A stretch of 64,000 nucleotides of DNA from Kingella oralis (GCF_014054985.1 NZ_CP059569.1:1736001-1800000), one strand, 5' to 3'. Positions 49,980 through 59,045 are shown, counted from the stretch's first letter. Made by a program: numbers and translations. Notes: generated from the sequence alone by a model not told the origin.

Positions 49980-52900
49980 TTACATAAACCGCGTTGCTAC
50001 AGCTCGCTCGCCCAGCATCGCCACCAAGCTATCCAGCAATTCGTTGCTCAACACCAGCCGCCATTTGGCGTTGGGCAGCAAGGTGCCGTGGGCGCGTTCG
50101 TTGGTGTAGGTCAAAATCAGCGGGATTTTGTTGCCGTTGGCTTGGGTGTGCGGGCGCAGCAGTTTGGCAAGGGCGTCAATATCGTGTTCGGGGCGCAGGT
50201 TGAGCGTGAGGCTGATGGCAAAGCGGGAGCGGGCTTCGTTGAGCCGGTGGATGCCGGCTTGCTTTTGCTCGTCGCTGCCGATGTTGGCCACGTTCACGCG
50301 CAAGCCGCCATCGGGGTTGAAGCGGTCTTCGCGCACGCTGCAATCGCAAATCAGGATTTGGTCGGCTTTGAGCGTTTCTTTGGGGATGCCGTCCAGCAAA
50401 TCGCCGCGGATGATGACTTCTTGCTTGGCGGTGTCGTCTTCCAGCAGCACGGCAATCATTTTGCCGTTTTTGGTCATGATGCTGCGGATGGAGGTGGCAA
50501 AGCCTGCCAGCCGTTGCGTGCCGTCTTTGGCTTTCAGGCTGCCTAATGGCGTGGGCGCAAAGGCGCGCACTTCGCTGGCATAGGGTGCAAACGGATGCCC
50601 GCTCAAATAAAAACCAATGGCTTGCTTTTCTTCGGCGAGCTTGGTGGCTTCATTCCACGGCTCAATGTATTGCAGCGGCACATCCGCCAGCGCGTCTTCC
50701 ACCATGTCAAACAAGCCGCCTTGGTTGGCGTTGTCGGCTTTTTGCTCGGCTTGGGCGATGGCAAGGTCAATATTGCCCAGCAGCATGGCGCGGTTGGGCT
50801 CTATGCTGTCAAACGCGCCGCCGCGAATCAGCGCTTCCAGCACGCGGCGGTTGGCGTGCTGTTTGCCCACGCGTTCGCAAAAATCAAACAAATCGGTGAA
50901 CTTGCCGCCGCTTTCTCGCGCGGCAACAATGGCGTTGACCGCCGCTTCGCCTGTGCCTTTGATTGCACCCAGCGCGTAGCGGATTTGTTTTTGCGCGTTG
51001 GGGATAAAGCGGTAAAACGATTCGTTTACATCGGGCGGCAAAAAGCGGATGCCGTTGAGCTTGCTTTGCGCGTCATCAAAAAACACTTTGAGCTGGTCGG
51101 TGTTGTCTAGCTCGGATGACATGGTTGCTGCCATAAATTCGGCGGGATAATGCGCTTTGAGCCACGCGGTTTGATACGACACATAGGCATACGCCGCCGC
51201 GTGCGATTTGTTGAAGCCGTAGCCCGCAAATTTTTCCATGTAGTCAAAAATTTCATCGGCTTTTTCGCGGCTGATGCCTTGTTTTGCTGCGCCTTCGGCA
51301 AAAATTTCGCGGTGTTTCACCATCTCTTCGGGCTTTTTCTTGCCCATCGCGCGGCGCAGCAAATCCGCACCGCCCAGCGAATAGCCACCGATGACTTGCG
51401 CCGCCTGCATCACCTGCTCTTGATACACCATAATGCCGTAGGTTGGCTCTAACACAGGTTCCAGCAGCGGGTGCATATATTCAAACTTCGCGCCTTTCAT
51501 CCGCTCAATAAAGTCGGGAATCAAATCCATGGGGCCGGGGCGATACAGCGACACAAAGGCGATGATTTCTTCCAAATTGGTGGTGTTGGCTTGCGCCAGC
51601 ATTTTTTTCATGCCGCTGGATTCAAACTGGAACACGGCGGTGGTGTTGGCATCGCGGAAAATTTTGTAGGCAACTTGGTCGTCCAGCGGGATATGGCTCA
51701 CATCCACGTGCTCGCCTGTGGTTTGGCGGATGAAGTTTTGCGCCATTTCAATGATGGTGAGGTTGCGCAGCCCCAAAAAGTCAAATTTCACCAGCCCAAT
51801 TTCTTCCACATCGCCCTTGTCAAACATAGACACAGGCGAGGCGTTTTCATCGGCTTGGTACACGCCGCAAAAATCGGAAATTTTGCTTGGCGCAATCAAC
51901 ACGCCGCCCGCGTGCATCCCCAGATTGCGGGTTAAATCTTCCAGCTTCATGGCAAGATTAAGCAGCTCATCGGCTTCTTCTTCGCGGATGATTTGCTCGA
52001 TTTCGGGCTCGGCGGCGAGTGCGTCTTTCAGATGCAGCGGCTTATTGGCTTCCAGCGGAATCAGTTTGGACAAGCGGTCGCACAGGGCAAACGGCAGTTG
52101 CAGCACGCGCCCCACATCGCGGATCACGGCTTTGGACGACATCGCGCCAAAGGTTACGATTTGGCTGACGGCTTGTTTGCCGTATTTTTCGCGCACATAT
52201 TCAATCACGCGCCCGCGGTTGGCTTGGCAGAAGTCAATATCAAAGTCGGGCATGGACACGCGCTCGGGGTTCAAAAACCGTTCAAACAGCAGCGCGTATT
52301 TGAGCGGGTCTAGGTCGGTGATTTTGAGCGAATACGCCACCAGCGAGCCTGCGCCCGAGCCGCGCCCCGGTCCAACGGGGCAGCCGTTGTTTTTCGCCCA
52401 GTTGATGAAGTCTTGCACGATAAGAAAGTAACCCGGAAACTGCATTTTGATGATGATGTCTAGCTCAAAATCCAGCCGCGCTTGGTATTCAGGCTGCCTT
52501 TGGGCGCGCTCGGCTTCGTTGGGATAGAGCACGGCTAGTCGCTCTTGCAAGCCTTCGTTGGCAAGATGGCGCAGGTAGTCGTTCAAATCCATGCCATCGG
52601 GCGTGGGGAACAGCGGCAGGAAGTTTTTGCCCAGCGTGAGCGTGAGATTGCAACGTTTGGCGATTTCTTGGCTGTTGGCTAGGGCTTCGGGGATATCGGC
52701 GAAGCGGGCGGCAAACTCATCGGGGGTGAGAAAATGCTGGCCGGGAGTGAAGTCGTGCGGGCGTTTGGGGTCAATGAGCGTCCAGCCACCTGCGATGCAC
52801 ACGCGGGCATCGTGGGCTTTGTAATCTTCACGTTGCAAAAATTGGGTGGGATGGGTGGCGACTACGGGCAGTTGCAGGGCTTGGGCGATTTTCAGGCTGC

Positions 52901-53450
52901 CTGAAACGCTGATTTCCCAGTCGGGTTTTTCGGGCAGGCGTTGCAGTTCCAAATAAAAGGCGTTGGGAAACCATGCGGCGTATTTTTGCGCGGCGGCATG
53001 GGCTTTGTCTTCGTTGCCCAGCATTAAATGGCTGCCCACTTCGCCCATCTGCGCACCCGATAGGCACAGCAGGCCGCTGTTGTCGCCTTGGGCGAGCCAG
53101 GCTTGGTTGATTTGCGGGGTGTGTTTGTTGCGGTCGTCGGCTTCAAAGGCGGCGGTGAGCAGTTCGTTGAGGCGGATGTAGCCTTGTTCGTTGCGAATCA
53201 GCAGCACGGCGCGATGGGGCTTTTCAGGCTGCTCGGGGTTTTCTATACGCACATCTGCGCCGCAAATGGGCTTGATGCCTGCTTTGCGGCAGGCTTTGTA
53301 GAATTTGAGCAGCCCAAAGGTGTTCATCAGGTCGGTGAGAGCGAGGGCGGGATAGTTTTCGGCGCGGGCGGCGGCGACATAATCGCTGATGCGGATGATG
53401 CTGTCGGTGATGGAAAATTCGGAGTGGGCGCGTAGGGGGATGGGGGTCAT
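49980..53450 (-). CDS. dnaE: DNA polymerase III alpha subunit
   Basis: This is the replicative polymerase catalytic subunit, 1156 residues (E. coli 1160). The N-terminal PHP domain begins PIPLRAHSEFSITDSII. The polymerase domain has PVGPGRGSGAGSLVAY and the catalytic acids in PDFDIDFCQ (about residue 401-403, like E. coli Asp401/Asp403). GYGFNKSHAAAYAYVSYQTA and the C-terminal OB fold (AGFATSIRSIMTKNGKMIAV) follow. No Shine-Dalgarno is seen; instead, on the coding strand, a run of nine C lies 4-12 bases before ATG. Several DUS are translated (PLGSLKAKDG, QRQPEYQARL). Confidence 0.96.
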   Translation of the reverse strand: MTPIPLRAHSEFSITDSIIRISDYVAAARAENYPALALTDLMNTFGLLKFYKACRKAGIKPICGADVRIENPEQPEKPHRAVLLIRNEQGYIRLNELLTAAFEADDRNKHTPQINQAWLAQGDNSGLLCLSGAQMGEVGSHLMLGNEDKAHAAAQKYAAWFPNAFYLELQRLPEKPDWEISVSGSLKIAQALQLPVVATHPTQFLQREDYKAHDARVCIAGGWTLIDPKRPHDFTPGQHFLTPDEFAARFADIPEALANSQEIAKRCNLTLTLGKNFLPLFPTPDGMDLNDYLRHLANEGLQERLAVLYPNEAERAQRQPEYQARLDFELDIIIKMQFPGYFLIVQDFINWAKNNGCPVGPGRGSGAGSLVAYSLKITDLDPLKYALLFERFLNPERVSMPDFDIDFCQANRGRVIEYVREKYGKQAVSQIVTFGAMSSKAVIRDVGRVLQLPFALCDRLSKLIPLEANKPLHLKDALAAEPEIEQIIREEEADELLNLAMKLEDLTRNLGMHAGGVLIAPSKISDFCGVYQADENASPVSMFDKGDVEEIGLVKFDFLGLRNLTIIEMAQNFIRQTTGEHVDVSHIPLDDQVAYKIFRDANTTAVFQFESSGMKKMLAQANTTNLEEIIAFVSLYRPGPMDLIPDFIERMKGAKFEYMHPLLEPVLEPTYGIMVYQEQVMQAAQVIGGYSLGGADLLRRAMGKKKPEEMVKHREIFAEGAAKQGISREKADEIFDYMEKFAGYGFNKSHAAAYAYVSYQTAWLKAHYPAEFMAATMSSELDNTDQLKVFFDDAQSKLNGIRFLPPDVNESFYRFIPNAQKQIRYALGAIKGTGEAAVNAIVAARESGGKFTDLFDFCERVGKQHANRRVLEALIRGGAFDSIEPNRAMLLGNIDLAIAQAEQKADNANQGGLFDMVEDALADVPLQYIEPWNEATKLAEEKQAIGFYLSGHPFAPYASEVRAFAPTPLGSLKAKDGTQRLAGFATSIRSIMTKNGKMIAVLLEDDTAKQEVIIRGDLLDGIPKETLKADQILICDCSVREDRFNPDGGLRVNVANIGSDEQKQAGIHRLNEARSRFAISLTLNLRPEHDIDALAKLLRPHTQANGNKIPLILTYTNERAHGTLLPNAKWRLVLSNELLDSLVAMLGERAVATRFM

Positions 53451-53539
53451 GGCGGGGGGGGGTGATGGGGTTGCGATGAGTGGGATTTTATCATGTGAAC
53501 AAAGGCAGCCTGAAACGGATGATGGGTTTCAGGCTGCCT

Positions 53540-53614
53540 ATGGAGCGTCGGCGGCTCGCCGACATTTTGCTAACTCGTAAAGTACTGTTGAATGGCGAGT
53601 CGCCGCCGTTCCAT
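53540..53614. repeat. REPIN-like double-hairpin repeat, copy A8
   Basis: ATGGAGCGTCGGCGGCTCGC at the left, and GAGTCGCCGCCGTTCCATT at the right. The centre is shorter than in A1. It is directly bounded by DUS on both sides. Confidence 0.65.
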
Positions 53615-53674
53615 TTTAGATTTCAGGCTGCCTAAACGCGGGCGCAAGGGGTGGCAGCCTGAAACGGCTATGCG

Positions 53675-53733
53675 CGTGGGGTGCAGGGGCTTGCCCCTGC
53701 TCGTGGTAAGCGGCGAAACGCTTGCGCGGGCAA
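53675..53733. repeat. GCAGGGGC hairpin repeat (family F), copy 1
   Basis: GTGCAGGGGCTTGCCCCTGC then TCGTGGTAAGCGGCGAAACG. The first half is a perfect hairpin. The 50-base core is the same at 55038-55097. Both copies follow a DUS and precede rightward TGCGC(G/A)GGCA. Confidence 0.65.
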
Positions 53734-53966
53734 AGAGATGAACCATGCTGAAAGGCAGCCTGAAACGGTGGATGGCGTTTTCAGGCTGCCTATGTTTGCG
53801 CGGGATGGCTAATAAAATGTGGCGTGAATAATCCAAAGGCAGCCTGAAAACCATTTTTTCTGTTTCAGGCTGCCTTGATTGCTTCATCATCATTCTGTGA
53901 ATTGCCAACCATTTGCCAGTATCTTGGCAACCAGCCTCGCCGCGCCATGTTGCATTTTCAGGCTGC

Positions 53967-54917
53967 CTAACGGATTTGGCTGTTTAGGATAAATTTTGCG
54001 CCGTTGTCTTGCGCCAATAGCCGCGCCAGTTCGGGCAGGGCTTCGCGCAACACGCGGTCTAAAATATAGGGCGGGTTGAGGATAAACATTCCGCTGCCGT
54101 GCATGCCAAAGCCGTCGGCGCGGGGGGCGTGGACGTGCAGTTCGGCGCGAAGGTGGTTGTCGGGCAGCAGTTTGGCGAGTTTTTCGGGCAGGGTGTGGCT
54201 TTCTTCGCGGCTTAAACAGGGATACCAAACCATGTAGCAGCCTTGTTCAAAGCGTTTGAGCGCGTCGCGCAGGGTATGGACAACTTGGGCGTAATCTTGT
54301 TTGCGTTCATACGGCGGGTCTATCAACACAACGGCGCGGCGCGTGGCGGGGGGCAGCAGGCTAATCAGCCCTGCGAAGCCGTCTTCTTGTTTGGCGATGG
54401 CGCGTTTGCCGAGGCGCAGCGCGTGGAGGTTGTCTTGCAGCAGGGCAAAATCGGCGGGGTGCAGTTCAAATAGGCGCAGTTTGTCGGCGGGACGCAAGAG
54501 TTGAGCTGCCCACAGCGGCGAGCCTGCGTAGAGTTGGGTCATGGCTTCGTGTGCGGCGAGAGTTTGGGCAAATTGGGCGAAGGCGGCTAGGGAGGCGGGC
54601 TGTTGGTTTTCAGGCTGCTTTTGGGCTGCGGGATGATGATTTTCAGGCTGCCCTTTGTCTGCGGAATGATAGTTTTCAGGCCGCTCTTTGGGTGTGAGAC
54701 GATGGGCAGCCCATAGCCGTGCGATGCCTTGTTGGTATTCGCCCACTTTGTTGGCTTCGCTGCTGTGTAGGTCGTATAAACCTGCGCCTGCGTGGGTGTC
54801 TATGTACCAATAGGGTTTGTCTTTTTGGTTGTAGTAGTTGAGAACGGTGTAGAGCGTGAAGTGTTTGAGCACGTCGGCGTGGTTGCCTGCGTGGTAGGCG
54901 TGGCGGTAGCTGAGCAT
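53967..54917 (-). CDS. rlmJ: 23S rRNA (adenine-N6)-methyltransferase RlmJ
   Basis: RlmJ methylates A2030 of 23S rRNA. The 316-residue product begins MLSYRHAYHAGNHADVLKH, the family hallmark, and has YIDTHAGAGLYDL (SAM site) and the catalytic VVLIDPPYERKQDY (DPPY). ATG 54917 is preceded by GGAAACCC. The long in-frame extension to 55109 is non-coding repeat. Residues 78-104 (ERPENYHSADKGQPENHHPA...QKQPEN) come from three DUS or near-DUS in the same reading phase, lengthening a loop compared with E. coli RlmJ (280 residues). Confidence 0.93.
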   Translation of the reverse strand: MLSYRHAYHAGNHADVLKHFTLYTVLNYYNQKDKPYWYIDTHAGAGLYDLHSSEANKVGEYQQGIARLWAAHRLTPKERPENYHSADKGQPENHHPAAQKQPENQQPASLAAFAQFAQTLAAHEAMTQLYAGSPLWAAQLLRPADKLRLFELHPADFALLQDNLHALRLGKRAIAKQEDGFAGLISLLPPATRRAVVLIDPPYERKQDYAQVVHTLRDALKRFEQGCYMVWYPCLSREESHTLPEKLAKLLPDNHLRAELHVHAPRADGFGMHGSGMFILNPPYILDRVLREALPELARLLAQDNGAKFILNSQIR

Positions 54918-55037
54918 GGGTTTCCTTTTGCGGCGCGGGATGGGCGGCGGAATATAGCAAAGGTGGGGCGGGTGGGTCAAAGGGCGGCGGGTTGCGTGAT
55001 AAGGCAGCCTGAAATCAGGCAAGGAATGGTTGATGCT

Positions 55038-55097
55038 GCGTGGGGTGCAGGGGCTTGCCCCTGCTCGTGGTAAGCGGCGAAACGCCTGCGCAGGCAT
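55038..55097. repeat. GCAGGGGC hairpin repeat (family F), copy 2
   Basis: Same core as 53675-53733, including the hairpin GCAGGGGC-TT-GCCCCTGC and CTCGTGGTAAGCGGCGAAAC. It lies upstream of rlmJ. Confidence 0.65.
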
Positions 55098-55107
55098 AAA
55101 ACAAGCC

Positions 55108-55185
55108 AAAGGCAGCCTGAAAACGAGCGAAGCGAGTTTCAGCGAAGCTAAAACGTACTGCTAAAAATGTTTTCAGGCTGCCTTT
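55108..55185. terminator. DUS pair with family G tail after the small secreted gene
   Basis: AAAGGCAGCCTGAAAACGAG leads into the family G tail (CGAAGCGAGTTTCAGCGAAG), and TTTTCAGGCTGCCTTTGG closes the stem next to the stop of the minus-strand gene at 55196. Confidence 0.5.
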
Positions 55186-55195
55186 GGCGGGGCGA

Positions 55196-55558
55196 TTAGT
55201 GATCGCGTTCCAAATCCACTTTGTATTCAATGCGTCCGTTGCCTTTGTGTTCAATGCTTACGTCCATTTCTTGATTGTGACGTTTGAATTTTAAATCGGC
55301 ATCGTCGCGCTCAATGTCGGATTCCACCAAGCTAAACCCTTGGCGTTTGGCGTGGCTGATGGCTTGCTTGGCGAGGGAGCGCACGTCGTTGCCGCGCAAA
55401 CGAAATTCTACTTCATATTCGCCATCGCCTTGGTGGTCGGCTTTGATGACTTGCGCGCCGCGTGGTTGGTAGATTTCGCGGGGCACGCTGCCGTGTGCGG
55501 AGGCGAGGTTGATGAGACTTGCGGCAAGCACAGCGGCGAGTAGATGGGTTTTGTTCAT
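55196..55558 (-). CDS. Small exported protein of unknown function
   Basis: The 120-residue product has a clear signal peptide (MNKTHLLAAVLAASLINLAS, cleavage after ASA). The mature part is highly charged (DHQGDGEYEVEFRLRGNDVR, IERDDADLKFKRHNQEMDVS) with alternating residues suggesting beta structure. I do not recognise the family. It is probably periplasmic. ATG 55558 follows GAAAGGCAAACC, and the 21 in-frame residues upstream are not signal-like. Confidence 0.7.
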   Translation of the reverse strand: MNKTHLLAAVLAASLINLASAHGSVPREIYQPRGAQVIKADHQGDGEYEVEFRLRGNDVRSLAKQAISHAKRQGFSLVESDIERDDADLKFKRHNQEMDVSIEHKGNGRIEYKVDLERDH

Positions 55559-55921
55559 GGTTTGCCTTTCGGGGCGGTTAAAAAAGGGCGCATCATAAAA
55601 GCGGGCGGGTGGTGGTCGCAAGGCGATTTACATTTGTTTATTCGCAATGGGCTGCGCGGGGTTTCAGGCTGCCTGAAAGGTGCGGGCGGTAAGGCGGGCA
55701 ATAAAATGGTGGACAAGCAAGTTGCCCACCCTACGCGTTTAAAGGCAGCCTGAAAACGAAATTTCCCCGTTTTCAGGCTGCCTTTGAGGCGATGAACTGC
55801 ACAATGCACCCAAGCATAATTTGCGGCTTAAAGGCAGCCTGAAACGCTTATTTTTCCATTTTCAGGCTGCCTTTCAAGCTGCGTGCGCAGCAAAGCTGCA
55901 CACCCTACCTATGTTTTTTCA
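55559..55921. other. Spacer with DUS pairs after macB
   Basis: The 363 bases contain two inverted DUS pairs (55741-55785, 55830-55874) that probably terminate macB transcription, and a short palindrome GCGTGCGCAGCAAAGCTGCA near 55882. No gene is seen. Confidence 0.6.
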
Positions 55922-57862
55922 TCAATCATGCGCCAGCGCATCAATCGGGTTGAGCTTAGACGCATTCTTGGCGGGCATATAGCCAAACAGCACGCCAATT
56001 GCCGATGAGCACAGCACCGCGCCGATAATGGAAGCTGTGGAAAACGACATAGCAAAATCGGTTACCACGCTGTTAAACAGCGAAGCCAAGCCAAACGAAA
56101 TCAGCACGCCTGCCAGCCCGCCAATCAAACACAGCAAAATCGCTTCAATCAAAAACTGCTGCAAAATGCTGTTCTGCCGCGCGCCAATCGCCATGCGCAC
56201 GCCGATTTCTTTGGTGCGCTCGGTAACGGACACCAGCATAATATTCATCACGCCAATGCCGCCCACCACCAGCGAAATCACAGCGATAGACGAAATCAGC
56301 AACGCCATGGTGCCCGTGGTTTTTTCTACCATTTTCTTGATGCTGTCGCTGTTTTGCGTAAAGAAATCTTCCGTGCCATGCCGCGCGCGCAACAGCTCGG
56401 TGATGCCTTTTTCTGCCGTTTGCGTGTCCACATCGGGCTTAACTTTCACCGTGATATTGCTGATGTATTTATTGCCGCTGATTTGGCTCATCAGCGTAGT
56501 GTAGGGCGTGTAAATCTGCAAGCTGTCGGACGGGGCTTCAAATTGGTTGTCGTCTTTTTTCAACACGCCGATGACGGTGAGCGGGCGTTTTTTCAGCAGC
56601 ACCACTTTGCCTAGCGGGTTTTCGCCATTGGGAAACAGCTTTTTCTGCGTGTTTTCATCAATCACCACCACTTGCGCGTTGTCTTTCACGTCTTCCGCGT
56701 TAAACAATCGCCCCAGCCCGATTTTTTCCCCGCGCACATCAAAATATTGCTCGCCCACGCCTGCCACGCTGGCGGTTAAGTCAATGTTTTTGTAAGTTAA
56801 TGTGCCGCTGCTGTAACTGCCTGGGGTGGTACTTTCCACATAGCTCAATCCTGCAATCGCTTGGCTGTCGGCAACGGTGAGCGTTTTCACCTTGCCTGAG
56901 CGGCGGTCACCAAAGCCTTTACCTGGAAAGATGCTAATCATATTGGTGCCCATAGAGCTGATGTCTTTCAGGATTTTTTCCTGCGTGCCGTTGCCCAACG
57001 CCACCACCGACACCACGGCGGCGATGCCGATGATGATGCCCAACATGGTGAGCAGGGAGCGCATTTTGTGCGCCACAATCGCCTGCACCGACATTTTGCA
57101 GGCTTCGTTAAACTGGTCTTTATAAAACGCCAAGCCGCGTTTTTCTTGAATGGCTTGCACGTTGCTGGGGTGGATTTCTTCGCTTTTGCTGCTGTCGGCG
57201 ATGATTTCGCCGTCGCGGATTTCAATCACGCGGTTGGCTTGGGCGGCGATTTTGGGGTCGTGGGTTACCATGATGATGGTGTGCCCGTCGTTGTAGAGCT
57301 GGTGGATAATTTCCATCACGTTTTCGCCGCTGTGCGAATCCAGCGCGCCTGTGGGCTCGTCGGCAAAGATGATTTCGCCGCCGTTCATCAGGGCGCGGGC
57401 GATGGATACGCGCTGTTGTTGCCCGCCTGAGAGTTCGCTGGGCTTGTTTTTTTCTTTGCCTTGCAAGCCCAGTTTGTCCAGCAGCATATCGGCGCGTTGG
57501 CTGCGCTCGGCGTAGCCGATGCCTGCGTACACGGAGGGCAAGGCAACGTTATCGCGCGCGGTAAGCGAGCTGAGCAGGTTGTAGCGTTGGAAGATGAAGC
57601 CGAAGCGTTTGCGGCGCATGGCGGCAAGTTCGTCTGCGCTCATTTTGGAGGTTTCGGTGCCTGCGATGCGGTATGTGCCGCTGGTGGGCGTGTCCAGCAG
57701 CCCGAGAATGTTCATCAGCGTGGATTTGCCCGAGCCTGATTGCCCGATGATGGCAACAAAATCGCCTTTTTCTATGGTGAGATTGATGTCTTTGAGCACG
57801 TGCACGCGGTTTTCGCCTGTGCCGAAATAGCGGTTGATGTTTTTGCATTCTATGAGCGACAT
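55922..57862 (-). CDS. macB: MacB-type ABC exporter (ATPase-permease)
   Basis: This is the inner-membrane component of a tripartite efflux system that exports macrolides, peptides or glycolipids. The 646-residue product has an N-terminal ATPase (Walker A IGQSGSGKSTLMNILG, signature LSGGQQQRVSIARAL, Walker B IIFADEPTGALDS). A first membrane helix follows at about 270-295, then a periplasmic domain, and three helices near the C terminus with VGGIGVMNIMLVSVTERTKE then IGVRMAIGAR. The start has AAAAGGCAAAACC upstream. macA, the adaptor usually found directly before macB, is absent here; the upstream gene is a GNAT enzyme. Confidence 0.93.
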   Translation of the reverse strand: MSLIECKNINRYFGTGENRVHVLKDINLTIEKGDFVAIIGQSGSGKSTLMNILGLLDTPTSGTYRIAGTETSKMSADELAAMRRKRFGFIFQRYNLLSSLTARDNVALPSVYAGIGYAERSQRADMLLDKLGLQGKEKNKPSELSGGQQQRVSIARALMNGGEIIFADEPTGALDSHSGENVMEIIHQLYNDGHTIIMVTHDPKIAAQANRVIEIRDGEIIADSSKSEEIHPSNVQAIQEKRGLAFYKDQFNEACKMSVQAIVAHKMRSLLTMLGIIIGIAAVVSVVALGNGTQEKILKDISSMGTNMISIFPGKGFGDRRSGKVKTLTVADSQAIAGLSYVESTTPGSYSSGTLTYKNIDLTASVAGVGEQYFDVRGEKIGLGRLFNAEDVKDNAQVVVIDENTQKKLFPNGENPLGKVVLLKKRPLTVIGVLKKDDNQFEAPSDSLQIYTPYTTLMSQISGNKYISNITVKVKPDVDTQTAEKGITELLRARHGTEDFFTQNSDSIKKMVEKTTGTMALLISSIAVISLVVGGIGVMNIMLVSVTERTKEIGVRMAIGARQNSILQQFLIEAILLCLIGGLAGVLISFGLASLFNSVVTDFAMSFSTASIIGAVLCSSAIGVLFGYMPAKNASKLNPIDALAHD

Positions 57863-57959
57863 GGTTTTGCCTTTTATTTGCTTTTCAGGCTGCCTTTGGC
57901 TTTTCAGGCTGCCTGAATACGAACACGGTGGGAAGTTGAAAACGGGGTTTCAGGCTGCC

Positions 57960-58508
57960 TTATGCGTTTGCGGCAGCCTGAAAAATAAATTGATGCTGCG
58001 GTTTCATCCATTTTTCAAAGCGGAAAAATTCATCGCTGCCGTCAAATGCCGTATCGGTTTGATGCGGGTCGGGGTGTTTGGCGTGGAAGAATTCGACGAT
58101 TTGGAAGCCGCATTTGTTCACATAAAAATGGATGTTGCGCTTTTCCATATAGGGCGTGTGCGTTTCCCAAACGATGGTTTCGGGGAACATCTGTTCCACC
58201 GCCTGCCACACGCGAAAGCCAAGTTGCTGCCCATGCGCGGCGCGGTCAATGTAAAACAAATCCAGCGCGTTGAAGTGATTGGGGCGGATGGACAGCACCA
58301 CGCCGCCCGATAATTTGCCCGCCACCCACACGCCAAACGCTTGCGCGTGTTCGGCATCCAGCGATTCGGTGATTTCGTGCTCGGAAATCACGAATTCTTG
58401 GGAGGCGTTGGGCTGATGCTCAAAGGCAGCCTGAAAGGCGTGTTGCAGTTGGCGGATGAAGGTGGGGCGGTCGTGGGGGGATAGGGGTTGCAGGGTGAAA
58501 TTTAGCAT
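57960..58508 (-). CDS. GNAT-family N-acetyltransferase
   Basis: The 182-residue protein has the acetyl-CoA fold: FGVWVAGKLSGGVVLSI (strands 2-3), LDLFYIDRAAHGQQLGFRVW (motif A, with the pyrophosphate loop modified to AHGQQLG) and RNIHFYVNKCGFQIVEFFHA (motif B). The acetylated substrate is unknown. DUS encode HAFQAAFEHQ at about residue 24 and the last residues (FQAAANA). It is unrelated to macB, which it precedes by 97 bases of DUS. Confidence 0.83.
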   Translation of the reverse strand: MLNFTLQPLSPHDRPTFIRQLQHAFQAAFEHQPNASQEFVISEHEITESLDAEHAQAFGVWVAGKLSGGVVLSIRPNHFNALDLFYIDRAAHGQQLGFRVWQAVEQMFPETIVWETHTPYMEKRNIHFYVNKCGFQIVEFFHAKHPDPHQTDTAFDGSDEFFRFEKWMKPQHQFIFQAAANA

Positions 58509-58526
58509 GCTGGTTGAATGTGGGAT

Positions 58527-58569
58527 AAGGCAGCCTGAAAACTGTTTTGGCGTTTTCAGGCTGCCTTTG
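58527..58569 (-). terminator. Inverted DUS pair after the small lipoprotein gene
   Basis: AAGGCAGCCTGAAAACTG and CGTTTTCAGGCTGCCTTTG lie between the lipoprotein stop and the GNAT start. Confidence 0.55.
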
Positions 58570-58571
58570 CG

Positions 58572-58943
58572 TTATTCGTTTGCTTGGAATACACGGAAGC
58601 CGCGTTGTTCGGCGGCGGCTTGGTCGGCTTGTTGAATGGTGTACACGTTGATGCTGCCCGTTGCGCCGCCGCACACGCTGGGGAAGGCAACGCCGCGCAG
58701 TTCATCTTTGCGCGCGGCGAAGACTTGGATGCCGCTCAATTCGCGTTGCATGGCTTCGGGGCTGATGCCGCCGCCTTGGCATTGAACGGCGTTGTCGCTG
58801 CGATAAACTTCTATGCGCGGGGCGGCGCGGGATGACGTTTTGGCTGCGCCGAAACTCACTTCGTTCGTTTTCAGGCTGCCTGAATGGCTGGCGCAGGCGG
58901 TGAGCAAGAAGCTGGCGGCAAGGAAAAGGACGGTTTTTTGCAT
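58572..58943 (-). CDS. Small lipoprotein with a repeat-derived linker
   Basis: The 123-residue protein has a type II signal (LAASFLLTAC, Cys17). Residues 21-36 (SGSLKTNEVSFGAAKT) are a translation of a DUS plus the family G tail found between genes elsewhere in the window. The remainder (IEVYRSDNAVQCQGGGISPE, FPSVCGGATGSINVYTIQQA) has two cysteines that could form a disulfide. Family not recognised. It is probably anchored in the outer membrane. Confidence 0.75.
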   Translation of the reverse strand: MQKTVLFLAASFLLTACASHSGSLKTNEVSFGAAKTSSRAAPRIEVYRSDNAVQCQGGGISPEAMQRELSGIQVFAARKDELRGVAFPSVCGGATGSINVYTIQQADQAAAEQRGFRVFQANE

Positions 58944-59045
58944 GATGCGCGGGGTGGTTTGTTAAAGGGCGTTATTGTAAATTTTTTTGCGCAGGGGGTT
59001 TGTTATGATTGCGTAAAGTTAGCAAAAGGCGCGCGGCGGGGCGTT

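Larger units (their letters stand above)
53451..53966. other. Repeat-filled spacer before dnaE
   Basis: The 516 bases contain a family A copy, a family F copy, and about ten DUS including pairs at 53753-53795 and 53837-53876. The dnaE promoter must lie close to 53465-53510, but no clear boxes are seen. Confidence 0.6.
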
